DNA of 64,000 nucleotides from Streptosporangiaceae bacterium NEAU-GS5 (GCA_017592665.1 JAGFNW010000006.1:220752-284751), one strand, 5' to 3'. Counted from the first letter of the stretch, positions 32,056 through 40,035 are shown. Notes: generated by a model from the sequence alone, not told the origin. A program made the numbers and translations.

Positions 32056-32886
32056 ATGGCCACCCTGACGTCCAGGGACTACCAGCGCCTCCTCGACCTG
32101 ACCTCGGCCATCCTGAACAGCGACCAGACCCACCTGCCATGGCCGCTACTCCCCCGCGAACTGTGCCAGGCCATCCCCTGGGCGAACATCTCACTGCTGT
32201 GGTCCAGGAGTTGGGGTAAGGCACCCCCGGACGACTTCCCGATGCCCTACCGGCAGCTGATGGACGGCGCGCACGACTCGTTCACCGACCACTGCCTGGA
32301 CCAGCATCCGCTGATGCGCTATTTACAGACCGGTGGGGACCGCACGCCGCGCATCCTGACCACTCTGGGCAGCCCGGACGGCTGGGATGACGAACACGCC
32401 TACCATGTGGCCCGCAATTGGCTCGGCGACGGCCCGCATCTCGCCATCCCATTGCCGGCGCCACGGGGCGAAGCCCACTTCATCCTGCTTCAGCGCGACG
32501 GCGACAGATTCACTCCGCGCGAACTCCAACTCGCCACCCAGCTGGAGCCGCTGCTCGCCGGCGTGGTCAACCAGCAGCGCCATCTGCTCCGCTGGCGAAT
32601 CGCACTGCCCGCCGCAAGCGAGGCGCCCGCGCTCGCGCTCGAATATCGGCTCACGCCGCGCGAACTGGCCGTGCTCAATCTGCTGGCCGAAGCCTGCACC
32701 GGGGAAATGATCGCCCGCCGGTTGGGCATCTCTCCCCGTACGGTCAACAAGCACCTGGAACGCCTCTATCGCAAGCTGGGCACCCGCGACCGCCTGGCCA
32801 CCATCCTTCGCGCCCAGGAAACCGGCCTGCTGCCACCACGACTCAGCGCACACCACGAGCGGTTCAGCGCACACCACGAGCGGTGA
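32056..32886 (+). CDS. LuxR-family regulator (GAF-like N terminus, HTH C terminus)
   Basis: A 276-residue regulator. The N-terminal 190 residues show a GAF-like alternation without a clear ligand motif. The C-terminal HTH is LTPRELAVLNLLAEACTGEM, then LGISPRTVNKHLERLYRKLG. There is no receiver domain, so it is not a standard two-component regulator. ATG at 32056 has GGAGGA 10 nt upstream. The last 14 residues are a duplicated SAHHER unit from a 21-bp tandem repeat. It ends 23 bp inside the convergent alpha/beta-hydrolase gene. Confidence 0.85.
   Translation: MATLTSRDYQRLLDLTSAILNSDQTHLPWPLLPRELCQAIPWANISLLWSRSWGKAPPDDFPMPYRQLMDGAHDSFTDHCLDQHPLMRYLQTGGDRTPRILTTLGSPDGWDDEHAYHVARNWLGDGPHLAIPLPAPRGEAHFILLQRDGDRFTPRELQLATQLEPLLAGVVNQQRHLLRWRIALPAASEAPALALEYRLTPRELAVLNLLAEACTGEMIARRLGISPRTVNKHLERLYRKLGTRDRLATILRAQETGLLPPRLSAHHERFSAHHER
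32843..32884. repeat. 21-bp tandem duplication at overlapping gene ends
   Basis: Two identical 21-bp units, 32843-32863 and 32864-32884, begin TCAGCGCACACC. They add a seven-residue repeat to the LuxR protein, and the second copy supplies the stop codon of the convergent hydrolase (TCA at 32864-32866). A recent duplication has reshaped both 3' ends. Confidence 0.9.
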
Positions 32887-33580
32887 GGAAGTCGGTGACG
32901 GCGGCGAGAAACTCGGCCGGCCTGGTGGCATGCACGTTGTGGCCGGCCGCGATGGTGACCAGGACGGCGTCGGGCATCCGGCCGACCATCTCGGCGAGCA
33001 GGTGCTGGGGAATCTGACTGTCCGGTCCGCCGCCGATCACCAGGGTCGGAACGTCGATGGCGTCACTGCGATCCCACCACGCCGGGTCGGGGTCATTCAG
33101 CTGGGCGCGGATGGCGTTGACGACGGCGAAGTCGAACGGCGTGGGCGTGTCCGGCGGCGGCAGAGGCGGCCGTTTGAGCGTGCCGGGCCGGGGCGCCATC
33201 ACGTCTTCCAGGATGAGGTGGGTCAGCCGGTGCGGCGCGGACTCGGCGAGCAGGATTCCCACCAACCCGCCCATGGAGTGGCCGACCAGCACACATCGCT
33301 CGATGCCGACCGCGTCGAGGAAGCCGAGCACGTCCTCACGCATCAGCTCATATGAGTAATCGCCCGGGTGGTCACTGCGGCCGTGGCCGCGTAGATCCAG
33401 CGCGTACACCCGATATGTGTCGGCGAGAGCCGGGAACACGCTCTGCCAGTCGCGTTCGTCGTCGCCGAGACCGTGCAGCAGCACCATGGCCCGGCCGTCC
33501 GGGGCGCCGGCGACACGATAGGCCAGGCTCACCCCGCCGACGTCGACCGCGTGCAAGGTCCCGATGGTCGATTTGGTCAC
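32864..33580 (-). CDS. alpha/beta-hydrolase
   Basis: A 238-residue hydrolase. Oxyanion region VLLHGLGDDERDW, nucleophile GHSMGG (Ser of GxSxG, about residue 97), acid in TLVIGGGPDSQIP and catalytic His in IAAGHNVH. The DLRGHGRSDHP segment matches epoxide-hydrolase/esterase relatives. GTG at 33580 follows TACGTT (33587-33592) by 6 nt, so it is predicted leaderless; longer reading frames upstream are not conserved. Its stop lies in the 21-bp repeat shared with the LuxR gene. Substrate unknown. Confidence 0.88.
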   Translation of the reverse strand: MTKSTIGTLHAVDVGGVSLAYRVAGAPDGRAMVLLHGLGDDERDWQSVFPALADTYRVYALDLRGHGRSDHPGDYSYELMREDVLGFLDAVGIERCVLVGHSMGGLVGILLAESAPHRLTHLILEDVMAPRPGTLKRPPLPPPDTPTPFDFAVVNAIRAQLNDPDPAWWDRSDAIDVPTLVIGGGPDSQIPQHLLAEMVGRMPDAVLVTIAAGHNVHATRPAEFLAAVTDFLTARGVR

Positions 33581-33638
33581 CCGGACAACGTACGCGGACC
33601 GCCCCTGACCTCGCGCAGCGGAGGCGGCCGGTAATTCG

Positions 33639-34919
33639 GTGGCGGTGACATCTGGATCTGCGGATGCTGGCGGGGTGCAGACGGTTGAGAGTCTCGTACG
33701 CGATCTGCGAAGCGGCCGGGTTTCGGCCACCGAGGTCGTGGGCGGGCTGGTGGAGCGGCTCGGCATGCTGAGGCCGGTGATGGGGGCGGTCGCGGCCATC
33801 GACCCCGAGCGGAGCCTGCGCGAGGCCGCGGCGGCGGATCACCGGCTGCGCGCCGGCGACGGACGGCCGCTGGAGGGGGTCGCGTTCACCGTCAAGGACT
33901 GGATCGACGTGGCGGACTGGCCGGTGTCGGGAGCCGTCCCCGCCGACCCGAGTGGCGAGGAGCGCCGCCCCGCCGCCGACGCCACGGCTGTGGCCCGGTT
34001 GCGCGCCGCGGGAGCGATCGTGGTCGCCATCAGCACCACCATGGCCGACAGTGCCAAGCATGGCCGTACGCGCAATCCCCGGGATCTCTCTCGGGCGCCT
34101 GGCGGCTCGTCGTCAGGCGCGGCCGCACTGGTCGCGGCCGGTGTCGCGCCGATGGCCCTGGGCAGCGACTCGGGCGGCAGCATCCGGCTGCCGGCCGCCT
34201 GGTGCGGGGTGGCGGGGCTGAAGCCGACGTTCGGCCGGGTGCCGCTGACCGGGCATTTTCCGCGCTGCGGATCGCTGGAGGACGGCCGCACCGTGATCGG
34301 GCCGTTGGCGCTGGCAGTGACGGATTTGGCGACAATACTGAAAGTGATCGCCGGGCCAGATGGGAAGGACGCCGGAGTTCCGCCGGTGCCGCTGGGCGAT
34401 CCGCACGACGTAGAAATGTCCGGGCTGCGCGTCGGCGTGATCGCCGGCACCGAGGACGACGTGCCCACGATGCGGGCACTCGGCGCGGCGGCCGACGCCG
34501 GCGCTGTCGTCGTACCAAAGGCACTGCCAGATGTACGCGACGAGGCTTTGGAATTGACCCGGCGCCATTGGGGCCGGGCGAAATTGTCGGGCGCCGAGCA
34601 TGTGGCCCTGTTGTGGGATTGGGACCGGTTCCGGCGACGCCTGTTGATGGCCACCGCCGAGGTCGACGTTCTGATCGCTCCCGCCACGCACGGCCCCGCT
34701 CCGCTCTGGCGCGAGTCGGTGGAAAGCGACTATCAATGGACGCTGCCCTGGAGCTTGACCGGCGCCCCGGTCGTGGTCGTGCCAACGGGGACTCAGGACG
34801 GCCTGCCTGTCGCGGTCCAGGTCATCGCCCATCCGTGGCAGGACCACATAGCCCTTGCGGCCGCTCGGCACATCCAGGCCCGCTTGCCCCAGATCACTAC
34901 GGTCACGCCTGGCGGATGA
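33639..34919 (+). CDS. amidase signature family enzyme
   Basis: Up to 426 residues. The Ser-cisSer-Lys triad is visible: Lys in FTVKDWID, cis-Ser in PGGSSSGAAALVAAG, nucleophile Ser in GSDSGGSIRLPAAW, followed by CGVAGLKPTFGRVP. Such enzymes hydrolyse amides in the cytoplasm. The sequence is complete but lacks a GatA-type C-terminal extension, and no gatB/C lie nearby, so it is not the tRNA amidotransferase. The first GTG is at 33639; GTG at 33675, 6 nt after GATGCT and beginning VQTVESLVRDLRSG, fits amidase N termini better. It diverges from the alpha/beta-hydrolase. Confidence 0.88.
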   Translation: MAVTSGSADAGGVQTVESLVRDLRSGRVSATEVVGGLVERLGMLRPVMGAVAAIDPERSLREAAAADHRLRAGDGRPLEGVAFTVKDWIDVADWPVSGAVPADPSGEERRPAADATAVARLRAAGAIVVAISTTMADSAKHGRTRNPRDLSRAPGGSSSGAAALVAAGVAPMALGSDSGGSIRLPAAWCGVAGLKPTFGRVPLTGHFPRCGSLEDGRTVIGPLALAVTDLATILKVIAGPDGKDAGVPPVPLGDPHDVEMSGLRVGVIAGTEDDVPTMRALGAAADAGAVVVPKALPDVRDEALELTRRHWGRAKLSGAEHVALLWDWDRFRRRLLMATAEVDVLIAPATHGPAPLWRESVESDYQWTLPWSLTGAPVVVVPTGTQDGLPVAVQVIAHPWQDHIALAAARHIQARLPQITTVTPGG

Positions 34920-35228
34920 GGCTCCCGCCGCCCGGCACGACCCGACGGGCCATCCAGCACGACAGCCGCCGAGAAGAACCGTGCGTGCGGCTCATCTACA
35001 CGTCGTTCACGGAGGTGACTGGAACAGCTTGTCCCGCCTGATTTGTAGTGACACAGGTCACGCGGGCTGAAAGGGAAATGCGTTGAACGGTACTCGGTGG
35101 CGGGTATTAGACCGCCTATTGATTCCGGAAATCTTCCGCGAGGCGAAGGGCGACGCGCCGCCGCTTCCACTGATCCGCAGATTCCGGGATCTCGCCATCC
35201 GAGGCGACAAGGTCAGCGAGTTCGTGGC
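34920..35228. other. gene-free stretch upstream of the GPP34 gene
   Basis: No credible coding sequence on either strand. It holds the Crp-like palindrome at 35048-35061 and little else that can be supported. Confidence 0.5.
35048..35061. promoter_or_regulatory. Crp-like palindrome GTGAC-N4-GTCAC
   Basis: GTGACACAGGTCAC is a perfect 5-bp inverted repeat and fits the GTGA-N6-TCAC core bound by Crp/Fnr-type regulators. It lies 167 bp before the GPP34 start. Binding is inferred. Confidence 0.45.
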
Positions 35229-35846
35229 ATGACCGTCACCATCGCAGAAGAAGTACTGCTGCTCGCCTACCGCCCGGACAGCGGGCGCCGAGCCATCAGA
35301 TCGGTCGAGCTGAACGCCGCGGTCGCCGGCGGCCTCCTCGCCGAACTCGCGGTCAACGGGCGGATCGCCCTCGACGGCAAGCACCTCGTGGTCAGCGACC
35401 GCAGTCCACTCGGCGACGAGGAACTGGACGCCGCGCTCGCCCGGATGGTGGCCGACCCCAAGCCGCGCAAACCCGAATCCTGGGTGCGCCGCCTCAAGAA
35501 CACCCGTCCGCGCCGGCGCCTGCTCGCCCGGCTCATCGCGAGCGGCGTGCTCACGGAGAAGCGCGCCAAGGCCCTCGGGATCATCCCGATCCGGGTCTAT
35601 CCGACCACGGCCTCGGACGTCTCCAAGGAGATTCGCGACCGGGTCGTGAACGCGCTGGACGACGCCGAGCCCGACCCGCGGACCGCGGCCCTGCTGGGCC
35701 TGATCCAGGCGGCGCGGCTCTACCGCAAGGTATTCCCCGGCATCGACCGGGCGCGGCTCGCGGCGCTGACCAAACATGACTGGGTCAGCGTCGCCGTACG
35801 CCGATCGATCAACACCACCTATGCGGCCGCGGTGGCCGTGGGATAG
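35229..35846 (+). CDS. GPP34 (Golgi phosphoprotein 3-like) family protein
   Basis: A 205-residue, Arg/Lys-rich cytoplasmic protein. TIAEEVLLLAYRPDSGR at the start, GGLLAELAVNGRIAL and the basic central block RRLKNTRPRRRLLARL are typical of bacterial GPP34 proteins; the eukaryotic relatives bind phosphatidylinositol-4-phosphate. The function in actinomycetes is unsettled, and paralogues are abundant. ATG at 35229 lacks a strong ribosome-binding site; an in-frame upstream extension looks non-homologous. It is the last conserved gene before the accessory island. Confidence 0.83.
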   Translation: MTVTIAEEVLLLAYRPDSGRRAIRSVELNAAVAGGLLAELAVNGRIALDGKHLVVSDRSPLGDEELDAALARMVADPKPRKPESWVRRLKNTRPRRRLLARLIASGVLTEKRAKALGIIPIRVYPTTASDVSKEIRDRVVNALDDAEPDPRTAALLGLIQAARLYRKVFPGIDRARLAALTKHDWVSVAVRRSINTTYAAAVAVG

Positions 35847-35883
35847 GCACGCAACTTGGTGCTGGTGTCGTTGAGAATCTGCT

Positions 35884-35944
35884 GTGCCGAGGCGGCGCGC
35901 CTGTTCCGGGGCGCGCGCGCCGAACAGGCGCGCCGCCTCGGCAC
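35884..35944. terminator. large perfect inverted repeat, 23-bp arms
   Basis: The arms 35884-35906 and 35922-35944 are exact complements of 23 bp around a 15-nt GC-rich loop. It lies 38 bp past the GPP34 stop. A stem this long should stop transcription in either direction even though no T-tract follows. Alternatively it is a mobile palindromic element. Confidence 0.75.
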
Positions 35945-36228
35945 TTGTCCCACTTCGCGACGGCGGCGCCGTTGGCGGTGAGCAACGTGGGCCGAAGAGT
36001 GGTTTTGCGCGCGTCCGCGTACGCCGCATGGGCCTCATGACGTCACCAACGTGAGGGCTGGCAGGCGCGAAGGCCGCACGCCTCGGATAGCGAAGCTGCC
36101 CGAAGAGACGTCCCGATCCAGGGGTGTAAGTGATCCGCAAGCAGGGCGCAAGGCCGCGCCCAACAATTTGCAGCGGGTGCCGGGCAAATGTTACGAGCGC
36201 GCTTTTCGGAGCATCGAGAGGAAATAAA

Positions 36229-36687
36229 ATGAAGACCATACGACGAGCGGTCGTCGCAGCCGGCGCATCCGCCGCATTACTCGGAATCATGCCGGGGATC
36301 GCTCAGGCGGCAGGTGGTTACAGTTTCAATGTTCCCGTCACCGGTGGAGTGGCCGTACTTCCCACAACGATCGTCGCAGGTGACTGCCGGTTGATGGGAC
36401 GCAACCAGGACGCCGCCACCCGGGTCACCATCCAGCCGTCATTCCCAGGTAGGGCGTCGGTAACCTGGATAGCCGACGTATACACGGTCAGCACTTTCCG
36501 TGGCGATGTCTGGCATCAGACCTTCGTCTTCAAGACGGCCTCAGGCGCCACGCTCACAACGGCGCGCTTTGACGCTCCGATCGGTCTCGCACACCGAATC
36601 TACAATTATCGGCGCAGCGTTTCCGTCCCGCTGTCCGCCGGATACTGGTCCAGTATCGCGAAGGTCGATTGGTACGGAGACTGTTAG
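36229..36687 (+). CDS. secreted hypothetical protein
   Basis: A 152-residue exported protein. Signal peptide MKTIRRAVVAAGASAALL followed by GIMPGIAQAAGG, cleaved near residue 29-30. The mature part is beta-rich (ATRVTIQPSFPGRASVTWIAD; HRIYNYRRSVSVPLSAGYW) with two Cys (CRLMG and the final GDC) that may form a disulfide. No family recognised. ATG at 36229 is preceded by GAGAGGAAA. A+T content is higher than in neighbours, suggesting acquisition. It sits at the left edge of the accessory island. The 382 bp upstream hold only the 23-bp palindrome. Confidence 0.7.
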   Translation: MKTIRRAVVAAGASAALLGIMPGIAQAAGGYSFNVPVTGGVAVLPTTIVAGDCRLMGRNQDAATRVTIQPSFPGRASVTWIADVYTVSTFRGDVWHQTFVFKTASGATLTTARFDAPIGLAHRIYNYRRSVSVPLSAGYWSSIAKVDWYGDC

Positions 36688-36778
36688 CCTCGATCTCTTT
36701 CGCGCTTTTCCGGCGGTCGCAACACCGCAGATCGGCCAGGCAATCCCTGCGCTATCACCTGTCGTAGGTGGAAGCGCA

Positions 36779-36880
36779 GGTCACGCCTCGCCGAACGGCA
36801 CACCCAACGCCACGCCGAGTGGGCACGCGACCCCCGTTGCCGCAATAACCATGGTCGTCCGCAGCAGGTAATGGCTGCAC
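36779..36880 (-). pseudogene. decayed msrA 3'-end remnant (copy 0, weakest)
   Basis: On the minus strand a frame ends TGVACPLGVALGVPFGEA-stop, resembling the msrA tail [18 protein letters not shown]. The stop-proximal bases GTCACGCCTCGCCG also match those of the functional gene apart from one base. The rest has drifted. It lies directly left of decayed iterons and an ATPase fragment, the same order as the better preserved remnant at 42178. Confidence 0.45.
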
Positions 36881-36888
36881 CCCAGTTC

Positions 36889-36934
36889 CGGCACATCCGC
36901 CATAACTCGTACGGCAGTCCACCACGGCACACTC
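36889..36934 (+). repeat. two decayed 23-bp iterons
   Basis: CGGCACATCCGCCA begins at 36889 and CGGCAGTCCACCAC at 36912, exactly 23 bp later. They match the unit CGGCAGATCCACCAC of the four-copy array at 42313 with two changes and one deletion. The second runs straight into the ATPase fragment. Confidence 0.7.
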
Positions 36935-37050
36935 GCGCACGAGATCGTCGCCGCCACTCCAGGAGCGCGCGAGTTGTACTTGGATGAGGCCGCCGTACGC
37001 TCCGCCGCCCGGCAAGATCCCGATGGAGTCGTCCACCATGGCAGCTTGCT
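36926..37050 (+). pseudogene. fragment of the AAA/DUF4143 ATPase gene
   Basis: About 125 bp align with 42541-42665 of the intact ATPase with roughly ten differences (about 92% identity by eye), encoding TLAHEIVAATPGARELYLDE and on to HHGSLL. The Walker A motif and everything before it is missing, as is the rest of the gene. It is fused at its right end to a VapC remnant. An internal deletion between iteron and Walker A region explains the left junction. Confidence 0.85.
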
Positions 37051-37382
37051 GGTCGTCCCCGCGCTTGCGGTCACGGAGATCTGCCATCTCCTATCCGACC
37101 CGGTCGACGAGTAGTTCGACTCTCGCCGCCGAATTCTGCGCAGCGACCGCAGACGACGAGCTCCGCGTGATCGAGGCGACTCCCCACGATTACCAGCACA
37201 TGTCCGAACTCCTCAAGTCCTACGCCTCACTCCGCCTCCAAGCCGTCGACGCCTGCGTCATCGCGCTTGCCGAACGCTTCGACCTTCGCGACGTCGCCAC
37301 CCTCGATCAACGCGACTACCTCGTCGTTGCCCCTCGCCATCTTCCAAAGGGGCAACGACTCACGATCCTGCCGGGCGACTGA
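37045..37382 (+). pseudogene. VapC (PIN-domain) toxin remnant, frameshifted
   Basis: LVVPALAVTEICHLLSDPVDE is the middle of a PIN domain and stops at TAG near 37113; in another frame the protein resumes STLAAEFCAATADDELRV, then LLKSYASLRLQAVDACVIAL and VATLDQRDYLVVAPRHLP to 37382. Conserved acidic residues (Glu of VTEIC, Asp of AVDAC, Asp of ATLDQ) remain, but the first Asp and N terminus are replaced by ATPase sequence. The frameshift and missing N terminus make activity very unlikely. No VapB antitoxin is present. Confidence 0.8.
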
Positions 37383-37414
37383 TCAGCTCTCGCCGGTGGT
37401 GGGGGCCGTACAGG

Positions 37415-38602
37415 CTATGGCCGGCTGCCCGTTAGCAGAGCATGATCAGCCGAACGCCGGAACTCGCGGGCCCGGATCGCGTAGACGTACTCGCTGCCCC
37501 AGCGCTCGCCGTCGATGTCGTTCTCGACGAGATGCGCCTCGCGGCGCATGCCGAGCCGCTCGCACAGCCGGGCCGACCGGATGTTCTCCGCGTCGAGGCG
37601 GGCGAAGAGCCGGTGGACGCCGAGTTGCTCGAGGGCGGCGGTGGCCAGCGCCTTGGCCGCCTCGGTGGCGTATGCGTGTCCCTCGTGCGCGGGGTGGAGC
37701 AGCCAACCGATCTCAGCCTGACGAGCGCGGGCGTCTGCGAGGGTGAGCGACACCTGGCCGATGACGCCCGGCTCGGTGCGCCGGCAGATAGCGAGCGTGA
37801 CCGCGTCCCCGGTGGCGGCCCAGGCAGTCGCGGCGGAGACCCTGGTGATGATGTCCGCGCACTCCTCACGGGTGCGGGGCGGCCGGTAGAGATACCTGAC
37901 GACACTGGCCATGCCCTCGTAGCCTGCCATGTCGTCCAGGTCGTCGGCGGTGAACAGGCGTAGCAGCAGCCGGGGCGTGGTGATCGGCAAAGTGAGCAGC
38001 TGTCCGGGGTTCCAATCGCGCGCTCGCCCGAGGGCGGTGAGGACGCGCTCCAGCGGACCGGCCTCCTCCGTGACCGGGAGCGCCGGCCGGAACGCGCTGC
38101 CCGGCGCCAGCCGCCGCTCGCCGTCCGGCACCGCAAGCGCCACCGGTACGGCCGCCGCGAGCAGATCCGGTTCGAAGTGGTACGTCGTGCCGAGCGCGGC
38201 GGCCACGTCCCAGGCGTGGACGACGTAGTCAATGAAGTGGAAGGAGATCGCGGTGGCCGCCGGGAACAGCCGGCCCATGCTGATCTCGGGCAGCGCGAAC
38301 TGGGATCGGGGGGAGTCCGCGAAAGCAGCGATCACCGCTTCGGCCGCCCGCAGGTAGTCGGCGACCGGGTCGTCGCCAGGGGGGTCCACCACCCAATGGG
38401 CCAAGTCGGGGCCGGCACCGGCGGCGGCCGCCGCGAAGCCCCGATGCTGTGCCGTCATATGGGCGAGCAGGTCAGCCAAGGTCCACCCGGTGCACGGCGT
38501 CGGCCGGTCCAAATCTATGCGGCGCACTTGGCGGACCAGGTCGGCGCTGTACCGGACGGCCCGGGCATCCAGGGCCACAATCGCTGCCAAATCCGTATGC
38601 AT
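37415..38602 (-). CDS. fusion of a mycothiol-type maleylpyruvate isomerase/DinB-like domain and a GNAT acetyltransferase
   Basis: A 395-residue two-domain protein. Residues 1-205 match the TIGR03086/MDMPI group: PTPCTGWTLADLLAHMTAQH with its metal-binding His, FIDYVVHAWDVAAALG with the second His. Residues 206-385 form a RimJ/RimL-type GNAT (TPRLLLRLFTADDL; EIGWLLHPAHEGHAYATEAAKAL; RLDAENIRSARLCERLGM). Start ATG 38602 is leaderless, from TTGACA-N17-GACGAT. It diverges from a marR gene, the usual arrangement for a repressor and its target. The fused form suggests thiol-linked detoxification with acetylation, but the substrate is unknown. Confidence 0.85.
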   Translation of the reverse strand: MHTDLAAIVALDARAVRYSADLVRQVRRIDLDRPTPCTGWTLADLLAHMTAQHRGFAAAAAGAGPDLAHWVVDPPGDDPVADYLRAAEAVIAAFADSPRSQFALPEISMGRLFPAATAISFHFIDYVVHAWDVAAALGTTYHFEPDLLAAAVPVALAVPDGERRLAPGSAFRPALPVTEEAGPLERVLTALGRARDWNPGQLLTLPITTPRLLLRLFTADDLDDMAGYEGMASVVRYLYRPPRTREECADIITRVSAATAWAATGDAVTLAICRRTEPGVIGQVSLTLADARARQAEIGWLLHPAHEGHAYATEAAKALATAALEQLGVHRLFARLDAENIRSARLCERLGMRREAHLVENDIDGERWGSEYVYAIRAREFRRSADHALLTGSRP

Positions 38603-38608
38603 ATGCTT

Positions 38609-38637
38609 ATCGTCTGCCTGTGCTTATTGTTTGTCAA
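38609..38637 (-). promoter_or_regulatory. promoter of the MDMPI-GNAT fusion gene, overlapping marR promoter
   Basis: On the minus strand TTGACA (38632-38637) and GACGAT (38609-38614) are exactly 17 bp apart, and the -10 ends 6 nt before ATG at 38602. The 7-bp sequence TGCTTAT recurs at 38604-38610 and 38621-38627, and GCATATGC (38599-38606) is palindromic; any may be part of the MarR site. The marR -10 TATCTT is at 38642-38647. Confidence 0.65.
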
Positions 38638-38653
38638 CGAGTATCTTCTCTTC

Positions 38654-39148
38654 ATGGACCGGACGGAGCCCGAGCCATCGAGCCGCCCTGACCTCGCCGC
38701 GATGATCGTCCCGCTGGGGCGCGCGCTGGTCGCTGCCGAGCGGCCCATCTTGCGCGACCACGGTCTGTCCATGTGGGCCTACATGGTGCTGCTGCACCTC
38801 GACGAACAGCCGATCCGCACCCAAACGGCACTCGCCGACACGGTCGGCGCGGACAAGACCCGCATCATCGCCGTCCTTGACGATCTGGCCGCGCGCGAGC
38901 TCATTCACCGCCAGCCCGACCCGGCCGACCGCCGGGCCCGTCTGCTGTCGATCACCGAGGCCGGACGCCGGACGCGGGACGCCGCCCAGACCGCCATCCA
39001 GCAACGTGAGGAGCGACTGCTGGGCCGGCTGCCCCCGGACCAGCGGCGCGCCTTTGTCGACGCCCTCCAGGCTTTGCACCAGGATCTCGGCGCCCCCGGG
39101 GAGATCCATTCCGTCGAGATGGAACGGCGCGGAACGCCCCATGATTAG
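38654..39148 (+). CDS. MarR-family transcriptional regulator
   Basis: A 164-residue regulator. HTH LADTVGADKTRIIAVLDDLA, then the wing IHRQPDPADRRARLLSITEAG, as in the MarR family. ATG at 38654 lies 6 nt after TATCTT, so leaderless. It diverges from the MDMPI-GNAT fusion gene across 51 bp of overlapping promoters and probably represses both. The ligand is likely a phenolic or electrophilic compound, as for other family members, but not shown here. Confidence 0.9.
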   Translation: MDRTEPEPSSRPDLAAMIVPLGRALVAAERPILRDHGLSMWAYMVLLHLDEQPIRTQTALADTVGADKTRIIAVLDDLAARELIHRQPDPADRRARLLSITEAGRRTRDAAQTAIQQREERLLGRLPPDQRRAFVDALQALHQDLGAPGEIHSVEMERRGTPHD

Positions 39149-39177
39149 TGGCAAGAACAGACATCGGGGGATGAACC

Positions 39178-39870
39178 ATGTTAAAGCGTTTGATCGTAGC
39201 GGCGGCGGTGACCGCCCTGGGCGGTTCTCTACTGACGGGAAGTGCTCACGCGGCGAAAGCCGCCCCACCTGATATCGACTTCGTCGGCATCTCACCTGGC
39301 GATTCCGTCCCGATCGGCACGAGACCCGTCACTGTGACGATCAAGTTCAGCGGCGAAGCCGATAACCTCACGGCCAAAGTTCGATCGATCAGCAATCCGT
39401 CCGCGTCGTTCGATTTGGCAGCGATCCAGCATGGCGGGACGTGGGTATTCCAGAAGGAATTTCCCCCGGAACCGGGATATTGGCAGCTCGAGGTCAACGA
39501 CAGCAACTACGCGGTCCGTTTCAGCTTGCAGTACCCCGCCCGTATCGTGAGGTTCGACACGCGGCCGCGGAAGGTGCACAAGGGTGACGAGGTCACCTCG
39601 TCAGGGCGCCTGCAGGTCAAGATGAATCACCAGTGGCAAGCCCTGCCCGACACCAAAGTCACCGTCCTGTTCCTCCCAGCGGACGGTAGCGCCGGCACGG
39701 CCACCGACGTGCGCACCGACGCCCAGGGGAAGTTCTCCCTCACCTCGAAGCCGGACAGAAGCGGCTCATACAGCGTGCGCAAAGCCCTTGATTACGACGC
39801 CAAGAATGGTCCGGTCGATGAGACCAAGGGGATTTACGTGAAGGTGACGGAGGCCAGGCGCGGCAAATAA
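39178..39870 (+). CDS. secreted protein with Ig-like/beta-sandwich domains
   Basis: A 230-residue exported protein. Signal peptide MLKRLIVAAAVTALGGSLLT followed by GSAHAA, cleaved near 26. Residues 35-125 form a beta sandwich (RPVTVTIKFSGEADNLTAKV; GYWQLEVNDSNYAVRFSL); residues 125-225 form a second one (RIVRFDTRPRKVHKGDEV; AQGKFSLTSKPDRSGSYSVR). No enzyme motif. ATG at 39178 has GGGGG about 9 nt upstream and follows marR by 29 bp. A surface-binding role is a guess. Confidence 0.75.
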   Translation: MLKRLIVAAAVTALGGSLLTGSAHAAKAAPPDIDFVGISPGDSVPIGTRPVTVTIKFSGEADNLTAKVRSISNPSASFDLAAIQHGGTWVFQKEFPPEPGYWQLEVNDSNYAVRFSLQYPARIVRFDTRPRKVHKGDEVTSSGRLQVKMNHQWQALPDTKVTVLFLPADGSAGTATDVRTDAQGKFSLTSKPDRSGSYSVRKALDYDAKNGPVDETKGIYVKVTEARRGK

Positions 39871-40035
39871 CAGAGCAGAGCAGGGGCTGTGCATCAGGCC
39901 GGGGGCGGTTGCCAAATGAGCGAGGGCCTGCCGTTCGGTGTGGATTTGCGACGTCCCCACCGAGCCCGGAAGGTCCTCCCGCCCACCACAACGACCCAGG
40001 CACTCGGCGTACAAACCATGCAGGCTCCCGACAGC

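Noticed and set aside
32864..33799. Longer N terminus for the alpha/beta-hydrolase starting at 33799
   Set aside because: It overlaps the divergent amidase gene, is Ser/Thr/Pro-rich and not conserved; the leaderless GTG at 33580 fits better.
36984..37382. Intact 132-residue ORF over the VapC remnant
   Set aside because: Its first 45 residues are out-of-frame ATPase sequence, so it is not a real full-length protein.
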